A DNA stretch of 64,000 nucleotides from Pseudomonadota bacterium (GCA_021325365.1 JAJPHF010000146.1:1-64000); one strand, 5' to 3'. Counted from the first letter of the stretch, positions 7,910 to 16,925 are shown. Notes: generated by a model from the sequence alone, not told the origin. A program made the numbers and translations.

Positions 7910-9112
7910 ATGGCACGCACGAAGATCCTCCTGGCCGACGACCAGGACCGCGTTCGGCGCCTGGTGGCGGCGACCCTGGGTAGCGCCCAGTGGGAGCTGC
8001 TCTACGCGGGCGACGGCGAGGAAGCGCTGCGCGTCGCCCGCGAGGCGCAGCCGGCGATCGTGCTGCTCGACGTCACCATGCCGAAGCTCGACGGCTTCGA
8101 GGTCTGTCGTCGTCTGAAGGGCGACCCCGCCACGCGCCACATGGCCGTGGTCATGCTCACTGCCCTGCGCGACGAGGAGAGTCGCATCCGCGCGAACCTG
8201 GCCGGGGCCGACGAGTACTTCGTGAAGCCGTTCAGCCCGCTCGCGCTGGTCTCGCGCCTGCAAGAGCTGCTGCCCGCGTCCCCCCCGGCGGCTGCCTCGC
8301 ACCCCACGGCGTCGGCGGGCGCCCGTCCGTCAGGCGAGGCCTCGCCCCTGTTGTCGCCCGAGACGCCGGCGATCGTGACCACGCTCGCCCAGACCGGCGG
8401 CGCCGGCAACACCACCACCATCACGGCGCCTGAGGCGCAGCAGCTCCTCGCCTACGCGCGCGACCTGAACCAATCGCTGGAGCAGGTGCGGCGCGTGTAC
8501 GCCGAGCTAGAGCGCTCGTATCTCCAGACGATCGAGGCTCTGGCGGCCGCGCTGGACGCGCGCGACTCGGCAACCGAGGGTCACTGCCAGCGCGTGACCG
8601 GCTGCACGCTGGTCATGGGCGAGTACTTCGGCATCCAGGGCGCCGAGCTGACCGCGCTCCACTACGGCGCGGCGCTCCACGACATCGGCAAGATCGGCAT
8701 CCCCGACGCGATTCTGCGCAAGCCCGGGCGGCTCACCGAGGAGGAGTGGGCGCTGATGCGCCAGCACCCCGAATTGGGCGAGCGGATCATCGCCGGCATC
8801 GAGTTCTTGCGCTCGGCGGTCCCCGTCGTGCTGCACCACCACGAGCGCTGGGACGGCGCCGGCTACCCCGCCGGCCTGGCGGGCGAGGCCATCCCGTTCG
8901 GCGCGCGCATCTTCATGGTGTCCGACGCCTTCGACGCCATGATCTCCAACCGCCCCTACCGCAAGGGCATGCCCTACGAGCAGGCGCTGCGCGAGATCCG
9001 CCACATGTCGGGCAAGCAGTTCGACCCGGCCGTCGTCGAGGCGTTCGAGGCCGTCTTCCCGAAGATCTGCGCGGCCCCCTTCCTCCAGCAGAGCGCCACC
9101 GCCGCCGTCTAG
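7910..9112 (+). CDS. Response regulator with HD-GYP domain (cyclic-di-GMP phosphodiesterase)
   Basis: 400 residues. An N-terminal receiver domain (about 1-120) has Asp10-Asp11, phospho-acceptor Asp54 in LLDVTMPKLDG and the lysine in FVKPF. A Ser/Pro/Ala-rich linker (about 125-175) leads to a coiled segment and then an HD-GYP domain (about 205-385) with HDIGKIGIPD, HHERWDGAGYP and SDAFDAM. All metal-ligand positions are intact, so hydrolysis of cyclic di-GMP is likely. It lies in the cytosol. No cognate histidine kinase is adjacent. Confidence 0.93.
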   Translation: MARTKILLADDQDRVRRLVAATLGSAQWELLYAGDGEEALRVAREAQPAIVLLDVTMPKLDGFEVCRRLKGDPATRHMAVVMLTALRDEESRIRANLAGADEYFVKPFSPLALVSRLQELLPASPPAAASHPTASAGARPSGEASPLLSPETPAIVTTLAQTGGAGNTTTITAPEAQQLLAYARDLNQSLEQVRRVYAELERSYLQTIEALAAALDARDSATEGHCQRVTGCTLVMGEYFGIQGAELTALHYGAALHDIGKIGIPDAILRKPGRLTEEEWALMRQHPELGERIIAGIEFLRSAVPVVLHHHERWDGAGYPAGLAGEAIPFGARIFMVSDAFDAMISNRPYRKGMPYEQALREIRHMSGKQFDPAVVEAFEAVFPKICAAPFLQQSATAAV

Positions 9113-9126
9113 CCTGCCCGCGCGCC

Positions 9127-11985
9127 TCACCCCGTCGTCTGGAGGCCGGCGGCGATGGCGTTGATGCTGTGGTGGATGGCGTCGAGCAGCGCGGCGCGCG
9201 TGGCGAGCGGGGCGTCGAGCGGCAGGGCCCGGTAGCGGCCTAACAGCGCGACCTGCGTGACGTGCAGCGCATCCACGTACGGATTACGCAGCTTGATCGA
9301 GCGCGCCAGCACCGGCGACCGCTCCAGCAGCGCGGCCTGCTCCGTCACGCGCAGCACGCCGGCCACGCTGCGCTCGTACTCGGCGACGATCGCCGCGAAC
9401 GGCGCCGGGTCCGCGGCCAGCGTGGCGTAGCGGTGAGCCGTCGCCATGTCGGCGGTGCCCAGGCTCAGCTGCGCGTTGTCGAGCGCCATCGCGAAGAAGC
9501 GCCAGCCGCGGTACATCGCCCGCAGCAGGTCCAGCCCGCCCGCCCCGATCTCGGCCAGCAGCGCCGTGCCCAGCCCGAACCAGCCCGGCAGGTTCACGCG
9601 CGCCTGGTTCCAGCTAAACACCCAGGGGATGGCCCGCAGGTCGCTCAGCGCCAGGTCGCCGGCGTCGCGGCCCGCCCGGCTCACCGGCCGCGACGCCAGG
9701 TTCAGCGTCGCCAGCTCGGGGAACGGCGTCGTCTGCTGGAAGTAGCGCAGCAGCGCCGGCGAGCCCTTCACCCACTCGTCGTAGTGCGCCCGCGAGGCGG
9801 CGGCCAGCCGCTCGGCCGCGGCGATCCAGGCCGCATCGGGCGCGGGCTCGGGCGGGCCGAGCGCCGAGAGCAGCAGCGCGTGGACCATCTGCTCGCCGTG
9901 GCGCTCGGCGATGGCCGGGTTGCCGTAGCGGGCGAAGATCACCTCGCCCTGCTCCGTCACCTTCAGCTCGGGCAGGCGCGCTTCAGCCGGCCGCGCCAGG
10001 ATCGCGCGCCCCATCGGCCCGCCGCCGCGCCCCACCGCGCCCCCCCGCCCGTGGAACACGGTTAGCGTCACGCCGGCGGCCGCGGCGACGCGGGCCAGCG
10101 CCGCCTGCGCGCGGTACGTCTGCCAGGTCGAGGCGAAATAGCCCCCGTCCTTGTTGCTGTCCGAGTAACCGACCATCACCTGCTGGCGGTCGCCGCGCGC
10201 GCGCACGGCGGCGCGGTAGGGCGGGCTGGCGAGCAGCCGTGCCACGATGTCGCCGCAGGCGCTTAGCTCCTCGATCTCCTCGAACAGCGGCACCACGTCG
10301 AGCGCGCAGGTGGCCGGCGCGGCGCCGCCGGGCCAGCGGTACAGCCCCGCCTCGCGGGCCAGGAACAGCACCGCCAGCGCGTCGCTCGGCGCGCGGCACA
10401 TCGAGATGACGTACGTCGCGCAGGCGGCCGCGCCGCCGAGCGCCTGCACGTCGGCCATCGCCTGAAACGTGTCCAGCACCTCGCGGGTCGCGGGCGAGAG
10501 CGCGTCCAGAGGCGGCGCGAGCGGCGGCCCCACGAGCCGCGCTTCGAGCAGCGCCTGCCGCTCGGCCTCGCCCAGGCGCGCGTAGCCCCCCGCGCCGGTT
10601 ACGCCCAGCAGCTCCGCCACGGCGGTCGTGTGACGCGCGGCGTGCTGGCGCAGCTCCAGCTCGGCCAGGTGGAAGCCGAACGCCGTTACGCGCCGCCGCA
10701 GGTCGCGCAGCCCGTCGGCGGCGATGCGCTCGCCCCGGTGGGCGGCCAGGCTGTCCTCGACGAGCGCCAGGTCGGCGAGCAGCCCGTCGGGCGCCGCGTA
10801 GGCGCCGGGCGCCCCGGTCTCCAGGCGGCGCAGTCGCTCCGACATTAGTCCCAGCTTGCGGCGGTAGGGCTCGTCGCTCCAGCGCGCCACCGCCTGCACG
10901 CCGAGATCGGCGCGGTCCCGCTCCAGCGAGGCGAGCAGCGCGGGCGACGCCCCCACCAGCCGGGCCGAGATGCTCAGCGCGCGCCCCAGCGTCCGTAGGT
11001 CATCGCGGTAGCGTCGCAGCACCGCCGCGCGGGCGAGCCGCGCCGCCGCGCGCGTGACCTCCGGCGTGACGGCCGGGTTGCCGTCGCGGTCGCCGCCCAC
11101 CCACGAGCCGTAGCGCAGCAGTGCGGGCGCCTCCACGGGCGCCGCCAGGCCCCTGGCCACGTCCCCGCTCGGAATCGGCTTCCCGGTACTATCCGCCAGC
11201 GCCGTGTCGAGCGCGCGCCAGACGGCCGGCGCCACGTCGTACACCGTGCCGGCCAGGTAATAGAGGACGGTCTGCACCTCGTCGAGCACGCTCGGCCGCT
11301 CGACGCGCGCCTCAGCGGTCTGCCAGATGAGCGTGATGCGGCAGCGTAGGGCGTCGAGCGTCGCCGCGCGCTCGCGCGGGCTGGCGCGTGGGTCGTCGAG
11401 CGCCGCGATCAGCGCCGCGGCGGCCTGCAGGTGCTGGAGCAGCGTGCGGCGCCGCGCCTCGGAGGGGTGCGCCGTGAACACCGGGTGAACCGACAGGCCC
11501 CACACGCCGGCGCGCAGCGCGGCAGCGTCCTGTCCGTCCTCGCGCAGCGCCGCGATCGCCGCGCCGATCGACTCGTGCAGCGGTGCGCCCGCCTGCGCGC
11601 GCTCGCGCAGCGTGCGCACGCGGTGGTGCTGCTCGGCCAGGTTGATCAGGTGGAAGTAGACGCCGAAGGCGCGGGCGAGCTGCAACAGGCGCTCGTCGCT
11701 CTGCGCCCCTGCCCAGTCCAGCAGCGGATCGCCGGCGGGGCCTGCTGCCGCGCCATGGTCGTGGCCTTCGTGCAGGTGGTCCGCTGACGCCTCGCTCACG
11801 GCGTCGGCGTCGCGCCGCGTGGCGCTGCCGGGCGAGCGCTCCGCGATCGCGGCCGTGCGCAAGTGCTCGACGGCGGCGAACAGGTCCGCCCCGCCCTGCT
11901 CGCGCAGCACCTCGCCGACGAGGCTGCCCAGCAGGCGCACGTCGTCGCGCAGGCGCTCGATCGGCTCGGCTCGCGGCTGCGCCAT
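9127..11985 (-). CDS. ppc: Phosphoenolpyruvate carboxylase
   Basis: 952 residues, the usual PEPC size, catalysing PEP plus bicarbonate to oxaloacetate. The catalytic His region TAHPSEARRRT (about residue 165), the loop GYSDSNKDGGYFAS, the glycine-rich FHGRGGAVGRGGGP and the C-terminal YVDALHVTQV are all present; the C-terminal sequence ends NAIAAGLQTTG. The ATG at 11985 is chosen; a TTG at 12030 is in frame 45 nt upstream, and neither has an obvious SD. The cyclophilin gene lies 66 bp upstream on the same strand, so cotranscription is possible. Confidence 0.95.
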   Translation of the reverse strand: MAQPRAEPIERLRDDVRLLGSLVGEVLREQGGADLFAAVEHLRTAAIAERSPGSATRRDADAVSEASADHLHEGHDHGAAAGPAGDPLLDWAGAQSDERLLQLARAFGVYFHLINLAEQHHRVRTLRERAQAGAPLHESIGAAIAALREDGQDAAALRAGVWGLSVHPVFTAHPSEARRRTLLQHLQAAAALIAALDDPRASPRERAATLDALRCRITLIWQTAEARVERPSVLDEVQTVLYYLAGTVYDVAPAVWRALDTALADSTGKPIPSGDVARGLAAPVEAPALLRYGSWVGGDRDGNPAVTPEVTRAAARLARAAVLRRYRDDLRTLGRALSISARLVGASPALLASLERDRADLGVQAVARWSDEPYRRKLGLMSERLRRLETGAPGAYAAPDGLLADLALVEDSLAAHRGERIAADGLRDLRRRVTAFGFHLAELELRQHAARHTTAVAELLGVTGAGGYARLGEAERQALLEARLVGPPLAPPLDALSPATREVLDTFQAMADVQALGGAAACATYVISMCRAPSDALAVLFLAREAGLYRWPGGAAPATCALDVVPLFEEIEELSACGDIVARLLASPPYRAAVRARGDRQQVMVGYSDSNKDGGYFASTWQTYRAQAALARVAAAAGVTLTVFHGRGGAVGRGGGPMGRAILARPAEARLPELKVTEQGEVIFARYGNPAIAERHGEQMVHALLLSALGPPEPAPDAAWIAAAERLAAASRAHYDEWVKGSPALLRYFQQTTPFPELATLNLASRPVSRAGRDAGDLALSDLRAIPWVFSWNQARVNLPGWFGLGTALLAEIGAGGLDLLRAMYRGWRFFAMALDNAQLSLGTADMATAHRYATLAADPAPFAAIVAEYERSVAGVLRVTEQAALLERSPVLARSIKLRNPYVDALHVTQVALLGRYRALPLDAPLATRAALLDAIHHSINAIAAGLQTTG

Positions 11986-12051
11986 CTCGGCAGTGTGGGC
12001 TGCGCCCGCGTCGGCACGCGATTGCGCCAACGCGGGCCGCGGCCGCTGTCC

Positions 12052-12654
12052 CTACTGCTCGGCGATCGTCACCGTGTTGATGGTGACGGGGTTGACAGGC
12101 GAGGAGGCCTCGCGGCCACCCGGCCGCACCGGCGCGGTGGCGATCGTGTTCACCACGTCCATCCCGTTCGTCACGCGGCCGAAAATCGTGTAGTTGGGGG
12201 GTAGGCCGCGGGCGTTGTCGCCTTGCACGATGAAGAACTGGCTGCCGTTCGTGTTCGGGCCAGCGTTCGCCATGGCCACGATGCCCGGCTCGTAGGCGCG
12301 GCGCACCGGCTCGTCGTTGAAGCGGTAGCCCGGACCGCCCGTGCCCGTGCCCGTCGGGTCGCCGCCCTGGATCATGAAGCCCGCGATCGTGCGGTGGAAC
12401 GGCGTGCCGTCGTAGAACCCCTGCCGTGCCAGAAACACGAAGTTGTTCACCGTCTGCGGCGCGTCGCCGGGCAGCAGCTCGATCGTGATGTCGCCCGCGC
12501 TCGTCTGCAGCGTCGCGGTGTAGGTGTGCGACGGGTCGATCGTCATCGGCGGCGGGTTCGACCACTGCTGCCCCTGCCCGCCGGGGCTGGCCATCGCCAG
12601 TCGCGTCTGCGCCAGAGCCAAGAGCGCCAGCGCCACGCCCAGAAGCCAACGCAT
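12052..12654 (-). CDS. Secreted cyclophilin-type peptidyl-prolyl isomerase
   Basis: 200 residues: an N-terminal signal segment (WLLGVALALLALAQTRLAMA), then a complete cyclophilin domain with FHRTIAGFMIQGGDPTGTGTG, MANAGPNTNGSQFFI and FGRVTNGMDVV. The catalytic Arg of FHRTI is present. It probably folds exported proteins outside the membrane. No lipobox cysteine is seen. The ATG has AAGGAGTGAGGC directly upstream. A TACAAT box on this strand near 12760 may be its promoter. Confidence 0.92.
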   Translation of the reverse strand: MRWLLGVALALLALAQTRLAMASPGGQGQQWSNPPPMTIDPSHTYTATLQTSAGDITIELLPGDAPQTVNNFVFLARQGFYDGTPFHRTIAGFMIQGGDPTGTGTGGPGYRFNDEPVRRAYEPGIVAMANAGPNTNGSQFFIVQGDNARGLPPNYTIFGRVTNGMDVVNTIATAPVRPGGREASSPVNPVTINTVTIAEQ

Positions 12655-12847
12655 GCCTCACTCCTTCACGCTGGGTGGAGTCATCACGAGCCGACTGCCG
12701 CGCCGCCGCTCCGATTCGCGCCCGCGCGCCCCGACTCGCCGTCCTGCCCCGAGTATTGTAGGTGCCAGCCAGGCGCGGCGACACGCCCGCCCGCCGCGCC
12801 CGTTCCGGCTGCCCCCCGCGCTGCGCCCGGCGGCCGGCGGCCGACCG

Positions 12848-13972
12848 CTAGCGCGTCTGCGACAACAGGGTGTTAGGGTCCGGCTGCCGGTCGCCCTCCA
12901 GCTCGGCCTCCGGCACCGGCACGTCCGGGGTGGGCTCGTCGAGAGCCGGGCGCAGGGTGTGGTTCAAAATCACCTGGAGGGCGGCCGCCACCGGCACCGC
13001 CAGAAAGGCGCCCGCCGGCCCGTACAGGATGGCGCCGATGAGGATGCCGAGGACGACCGTGAGCGGGCTGACCCCCACCGCCTGGCTCATGATCCGCGGG
13101 ATCAGGATGTTGCCCTCGATCTGCTGGATGACGAGCGCGATCGGCACCAGCAGCAGCGCCTTGAACGGATCGGTCACCAGCGCGACCAGGAACGCGGGCA
13201 CGAACGCCAGGAAGGGCCCCACCATCGGGATGATCTCGAACAGCCCTGCCAGCACCATCAGCACCAGCGAGTTGGGTAAGCCCAGCAGGACGAACGCCAC
13301 GCCAGCCATCATGCCGATGGCGAGCATGACCAGCAGCTGCCCGCGCACCCAGGCGCCGAGCCGGTCCTCGACCTCCAGCCAGGTGGCGTTGACGTGGCGC
13401 GCGTGAGCGGAGGGCACCAGCCGCAGAACGGCGCGCTTGATCGCGCTGCGCTCCGTGAGCCAGTAATAGGCGAGCAGGAACACGGTGATGATGCTGAACA
13501 GCGTGTGGGCGAACGCCCCGCCCACGCCCACGAGCTGGTCCGCCTGCGCCGCGCCGACCGGCTCCTCCAGCCCGTGCTCCACCGCCGGGCCGGCCGCCGC
13601 GAGGCCGCGCAGCAACAGCGCCCGCAGCGGCCCGATGTCGATCTGCTCGACCCGCGGCTGCAGTGCCGCGACCTGCTGGGGCAAGGTGCCCACGAACTGC
13701 GTGAGCTGCCCGACGAGACTGGGGAGGAGCAAGACGCCCAGCGCCACGAGGGCCGCGAAGATACCCGAGTAGACGATCAGGATGCCCTGCCCGCGGCTGA
13801 ACGGTCCGCGCCGCAGCCAGTTGACCAGCGGCTCGATGGCCGTGGCAAACAGGATCGCCAGCAATAGTAGGAGCAGGACCTCCTGGATGCGCCACAGCAG
13901 GTAGACGCCGCCCAGCACTACGAGCACGATCAGCGTATAGCGCGCCACCATCCAGCCGGACGGCCTGAGCAC
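12848..13972 (-). CDS. AI-2E family membrane permease
   Basis: 374 residues with about eight hydrophobic segments. The family hallmarks are LLWRIQEVLLLLLLAIL near the start, LTERSAIKRAVLRLVP in the middle, and IPMVGPFLAFVPAFLVAL plus IEGNILIPRIMSQAVGVSPL near the end. Members export autoinducer-2-like molecules or exchange ions. The GTG at 13972 (SD GGGGAG, 9 nt) gives a normal-length product. The frame stays open to a GTG at 14278, adding about 100 Pro/Ala-rich residues, but that start falls in a hairpin repeat. Confidence 0.85.
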   Translation of the reverse strand: MLRPSGWMVARYTLIVLVVLGGVYLLWRIQEVLLLLLLAILFATAIEPLVNWLRRGPFSRGQGILIVYSGIFAALVALGVLLLPSLVGQLTQFVGTLPQQVAALQPRVEQIDIGPLRALLLRGLAAAGPAVEHGLEEPVGAAQADQLVGVGGAFAHTLFSIITVFLLAYYWLTERSAIKRAVLRLVPSAHARHVNATWLEVEDRLGAWVRGQLLVMLAIGMMAGVAFVLLGLPNSLVLMVLAGLFEIIPMVGPFLAFVPAFLVALVTDPFKALLLVPIALVIQQIEGNILIPRIMSQAVGVSPLTVVLGILIGAILYGPAGAFLAVPVAAALQVILNHTLRPALDEPTPDVPVPEAELEGDRQPDPNTLLSQTR

Positions 13973-14242
13973 ACTCCCGCGCTCCCCGTTCGTGCTCGGT
14001 GCAGTGGGCACGCCGGCCCCCGGCGCGCAGTCGGGCGCGCCGCTCCGCGCCTCGCCGCCGCGCCGGGCCTCCGGCGCCGGCGGTCCAGCAGGTGCCTCCG
14101 CCACCGCGGCCTCCAGCCTCCAGTCTCGTGCGGAAGGCAAGGCAGGCCGCGTGCCAGCACCGTACGCGCCGGGCACGGAACTTGCCCACGGCGCAGGTCG
14201 CTCGGATCGGGCTGGCGGTTCGTCCCAAGCACTCGGCCGAGG

Positions 14243-14289
14243 TAAGTGTGCCTGTTTGGCGAAGCCAGACGTCCACACTATCCCTGGAC
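14243..14289. repeat. Palindromic repeat family F, degenerate copy
   Basis: GTTTGGCGAAGCCAGAC followed by a short gap and CCACACTATCCCTGG matches the intact hairpin at 16115-16165 (GTTTGGCGCAGCCAAAC, CCACATACCATCCCTGG). The flanking stem has decayed. The stretch 13973-14316 otherwise holds only the possible N-terminal extension of the permease gene. Confidence 0.6.
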
Positions 14290-14316
14290 CGGCAGCTTAG
14301 GCGAAGGGAGAGTGAC

Positions 14317-14625
14317 GTGAGAAAGGCATTCGCGCTCGGCGTCGGGGCTCCATCGCTCGGCAGGCTCCTGCCTCGCCGGCGACGCGGGAAGGCTGGCGAG
14401 CCCGCCTGGACCGCACCATCTGTGCAAGCGGCCGTGCGCGCGGCCGGGGTCGAGTGGGCCACTCGCCGCTACCTGCTCTACGTCGTCCTTCCCCTCTGGA
14501 TGGCCTCGGGCCTGGTCGACTGGGAGCTGCACCAGCCCCGCCCTCGCGCCCCGACTGCTCCCCGCCGGGCCAGTGCGTTGCGGTCCAGCCCCGCCATTGG
14601 GCACGCGCGGCGCCGCGCGCTATGA
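14317..14625 (+). pseudogene. Possible truncated membrane-protein remnant
   Basis: GTG start with AAGGGAG upstream and 102 residues. The middle part RRYLLYVVLPLWMASGLVDW resembles the first transmembrane helix of a widespread small integral-membrane family (pattern Y.V.PLW.A.GL.DW followed by a His/Arg-rich segment). After that helix the sequence becomes Pro/Arg/Ala-rich without the further helices such proteins have, and it ends inside the promoter of the next gene. I read it as a truncated copy; it could also be a short real protein. Confidence 0.35.
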
Positions 14626-14626
14626 T
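14597..14626 (+). promoter_or_regulatory. Promoter of the HpaB-family gene
   Basis: TTGGGC (14597-14602), 18-bp spacer, TATGAT (14621-14626). The mRNA leader would be about 40 nt before the ATG at 14676, with GAGGGGTAGG as SD. Confidence 0.5.
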
Positions 14627-14675
14627 GGGCTGCAGAGCCGCCCGACCCCTGGGCGGCCGGCGCGAGGGGTAGGCG

Positions 14676-16106
14676 ATGGGGCCACGAACCGGGCAGAACT
14701 ACGTCGCCGCGCTGCGCGACGACCGCCGCGTGTACCATGCCGGGGAGCAGATCGCCGATGTCACCACTCACCCCGGCTTCGCCGGCACCATCCGCACGCT
14801 CGCCCGCCTCTACGACCAGCAGCACGACCCCGCCTACGCTGACCTCATGACGACCGACTGGGAGGGCGACCGCGTCTCCTGGAGCTACGCGCCGGCCCGG
14901 ACCCTGGACGATCTGCTCGCCAAGCGGCGCAACATCGAGCTGTGGTCCGACGCCACGCTCGGCCACATGGGCCGCTTCCCCGACTTCTGCGCCGAGCTGA
15001 CCGCCGGCCTGCTCGACGCCGCCGAAGCGTTCGGCGTAGGCGACCCGCGCTTCGCCGCCAACGCCCGCAACTACCACCGCTACGCCGCCCAGCGCGACCT
15101 CTGCCTGACCCACGCGCTCAACGACCAGTTCTACGACCGCACGAAGTCCGCCAGCGAGCAGGATGACCCCGACCTGATCCTGCACGTCGTCCGCGAGACC
15201 GACGCCGGGCCCATCGTGCGCGGCCTGCGCAACCTCGCCACCCTCGCCCCCATCGCCGACGAGTGCCTGGTCTACCCGAACCGGCCGCGCGCCGAGGGCG
15301 AGCTGGACTACGCGCTCACCTTCGCCATCCCCATGAACGCGCCGGGCCTCAGCGTCATCTGCCGCGACCTGTACGCCGCCCATGCCGATCCCGAGCGCCT
15401 GCCGCTCACCGCTCGCTTCGACGAGGTCGACGCCACGCTGATCTTCGACGACGTGCTGGTGCCCTGGGAGCGGCTGTTCGTCTACCGCGACGTGCGGCTG
15501 GCGGCGGGCTTCCACCGTGCGATCAACCTGTGGGGCACGTACACCACGCTGGTGCGACTCATCAGCCGCCTGGAGGCGTTCGTCGGCGTCGCCGAGCTGC
15601 TGACGCGCTGGTCGAAGCGAGCACTCCTGCCAGCGACCCAGGTGCTGATGGGCCGGCTGATCGAGGACTTGCAGCTCCTGCGGCTGTGCGTGCGCGCGGG
15701 CGAGGCCGACGCGCAGCGCACCCCGCGCGGCTACCTCGTGCCGCGGCTGGGCGAGGCGGCCCGCCTGCACAGCATCGACGCCGCCGACCGCGCCTTCCGC
15801 CTCCTGCAAGACCTGCTCACCAGCTACCTGATGCTCACCGGCGGCGCGTCGGACCTCGCCAACCCCGCGATCGGGCCCTACGTCGAGCGCTACTTCCGCG
15901 GCGGCGCCCCGACGACGCGCGACCACCTACGTATCCTGGCCGTCGCCGCCGACATGGTGCAGAGCGCCTTCGGCGTCCGCCAGCAGCTCTACGAGCGCTT
16001 TCAGAGTGGCGAGCCCGACAACACCCGCGTCCGCCTCTACCACAGCTTCGACCGTGCCGCCCTGGCCGACCGCATGCTGCGCTTCGTCCGCGAGGAGTGG
16101 GCTTAA
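14676..16106 (+). CDS. 4-hydroxyphenylacetate 3-hydroxylase family (HpaB-like) FADH2 monooxygenase
   Basis: 476 residues aligning with the HpaB/HpaB_N layout: an N-terminal TGQNYVAALRDDRRVYHAGE, central DPDLILHVVRETDAGPIVRGL (substrate and flavin region) and FDDVLVPWERLFVYRD, and a helical C-terminal half ending FVREEWA. These enzymes hydroxylate phenolic substrates using FADH2 from an HpaC-type reductase; none is nearby, so the physiological substrate is open. The gene has its own promoter and ends in a strong hairpin shared with a convergent gene. Confidence 0.9.
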   Translation: MGPRTGQNYVAALRDDRRVYHAGEQIADVTTHPGFAGTIRTLARLYDQQHDPAYADLMTTDWEGDRVSWSYAPARTLDDLLAKRRNIELWSDATLGHMGRFPDFCAELTAGLLDAAEAFGVGDPRFAANARNYHRYAAQRDLCLTHALNDQFYDRTKSASEQDDPDLILHVVRETDAGPIVRGLRNLATLAPIADECLVYPNRPRAEGELDYALTFAIPMNAPGLSVICRDLYAAHADPERLPLTARFDEVDATLIFDDVLVPWERLFVYRDVRLAAGFHRAINLWGTYTTLVRLISRLEAFVGVAELLTRWSKRALLPATQVLMGRLIEDLQLLRLCVRAGEADAQRTPRGYLVPRLGEAARLHSIDAADRAFRLLQDLLTSYLMLTGGASDLANPAIGPYVERYFRGGAPTTRDHLRILAVAADMVQSAFGVRQQLYERFQSGEPDNTRVRLYHSFDRAALADRMLRFVREEWA

Positions 16107-16114
16107 GCATCTGG

Positions 16115-16165
16115 CCAGGGATGGTATGTGGGTTTGGCGCAGCCAAACCCACATACCATCCCTGG
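16115..16165. terminator. Perfect 24-bp-stem hairpin between convergent genes (repeat family F)
   Basis: CCAGGGATGGTATGTGGGTT + TGGC (16115-16138) pairs without mismatch with 16142-16165 around the 3-nt loop GCA. It sits 8 bp after the hpaB-like stop and 8 bp before the stop of the converging thioredoxin-like gene, so it can end transcription from both sides. A decayed relative is at 14243-14289. Confidence 0.75.
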
Positions 16166-16173
16166 AAACCCGC

Positions 16174-16761
16174 TTAACCCTCGGTGAACGACTGCTTGAC
16201 GCGCGCGATGCTGTTGGGATAGCGGCTCTGCAGCTTGCGCCAGCCGCCGAGCAGGTCGTCGGCCTCGTGGCTGCCCTTGTAGCGCGCGACGGCCGCCCAG
16301 TAACAGGCGTCGGGCGCCACGTCGCTCGTCGGGTACTTGGCGACGACCTCGTCGAAGCAGCGCGCCGCGTCGTCCAGCCGGTCGCGCTTGAGCGCCGCCT
16401 TGCCCAGCCCGAAGATGAACTGCGCCACGTACAGGTCAGGCGGCAGGTAGCCGTTCCACTCGTAGTACATTTGCCCGTCCGGCGCGAGCAGCATGATCGT
16501 GGGCGTCCAGACCTGCTGGTACCGCTCCACGATGGAGTGGTTCGCCGGGTCGATCGGCTTGATCTTCACCGGGATGACGCGCTCGGCAATCGCGCTCGTC
16601 ACGGCTACGTCGCGGTAGGTAACGGCTTCCAGCCGCCCGCACCCGCCTCAGGTCTCGGAGAAGAAGTCGAGCAGCACCAGTTTCCCCTGCTGCCCGGCCT
16701 CCCGCAAGCCCTCGTCCAGCGAGGGCCGCCACTGTACTGTCGTCGCGCCGCTGCTCGCCAT
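16174..16761 (-). CDS. Probable selenoprotein: thioredoxin-like protein with UxxC active site
   Basis: A single frame of 195 codons contains one internal TGA (16648-16650, codon 38) and no frameshift. Reading TGA as selenocysteine gives LVLLDFFSET-U-GGCGRLEAV, placing U at the first cysteine of a thioredoxin CxxC site (U38, C41). The rest is intact: VWTPTIMLLAPDG with the cis-Pro region of thioredoxin folds, WNGYLPPDLY, then a TPR-like helical tail (AARCFDEVVAKYPTSD). The ATG at 16761 has GGAGGAGAGG 5-6 nt upstream. Right after the TGA the RNA can fold into a small hairpin with a GGA loop, like bacterial SECIS elements. The alternatives are a point-mutated pseudogene or a sequencing error at one base. 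SelA/B/C/D genes are not in this window. Confidence 0.7.
16623..16647 (-). promoter_or_regulatory. Candidate bacterial SECIS element
   Basis: On the minus strand, 12 nt after the TGA, CGGCU pairs with AGCCG around loop GGA. The loop Gs lie 17 nt after the TGA, close to the 18 nt of the E. coli fdhF element. A lower stem GGGU/ACCU (with one G-U pair) is also possible. The placement and G-containing loop are what SelB recognition requires, but no structure was computed. Confidence 0.5.
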
Positions 16762-16925
16762 CGCGCCTCTCCTCCACGCGCTGCGTTCGCCGATCCTGGT
16801 CGAACGTGCGCCCCGCGCGCGACCACGGCCATGCCCGCGTCGGGGCGCGTGCCCTCGCCGCAGAGAGCGTGCCCGCGCGCGGGCGCGCGGGAGTCGCACC
16901 GAATCCGCCCCTGGCGTTCCGGTGC

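Noticed and set aside
13973..14278. N-terminal 100 residues of the AI-2E permease
   Set aside because: The GTG at 14278 lies inside a hairpin repeat; the GTG at 13972 has an SD and gives normal family length.
16174..16602. Separate gene starting at the GTG at 16602, plus a short upstream frame ending at the TGA
   Set aside because: Both lie in the same frame and together make one thioredoxin-like protein; the TGA replaces the active-site Cys, so one selenoprotein gene is the better model.
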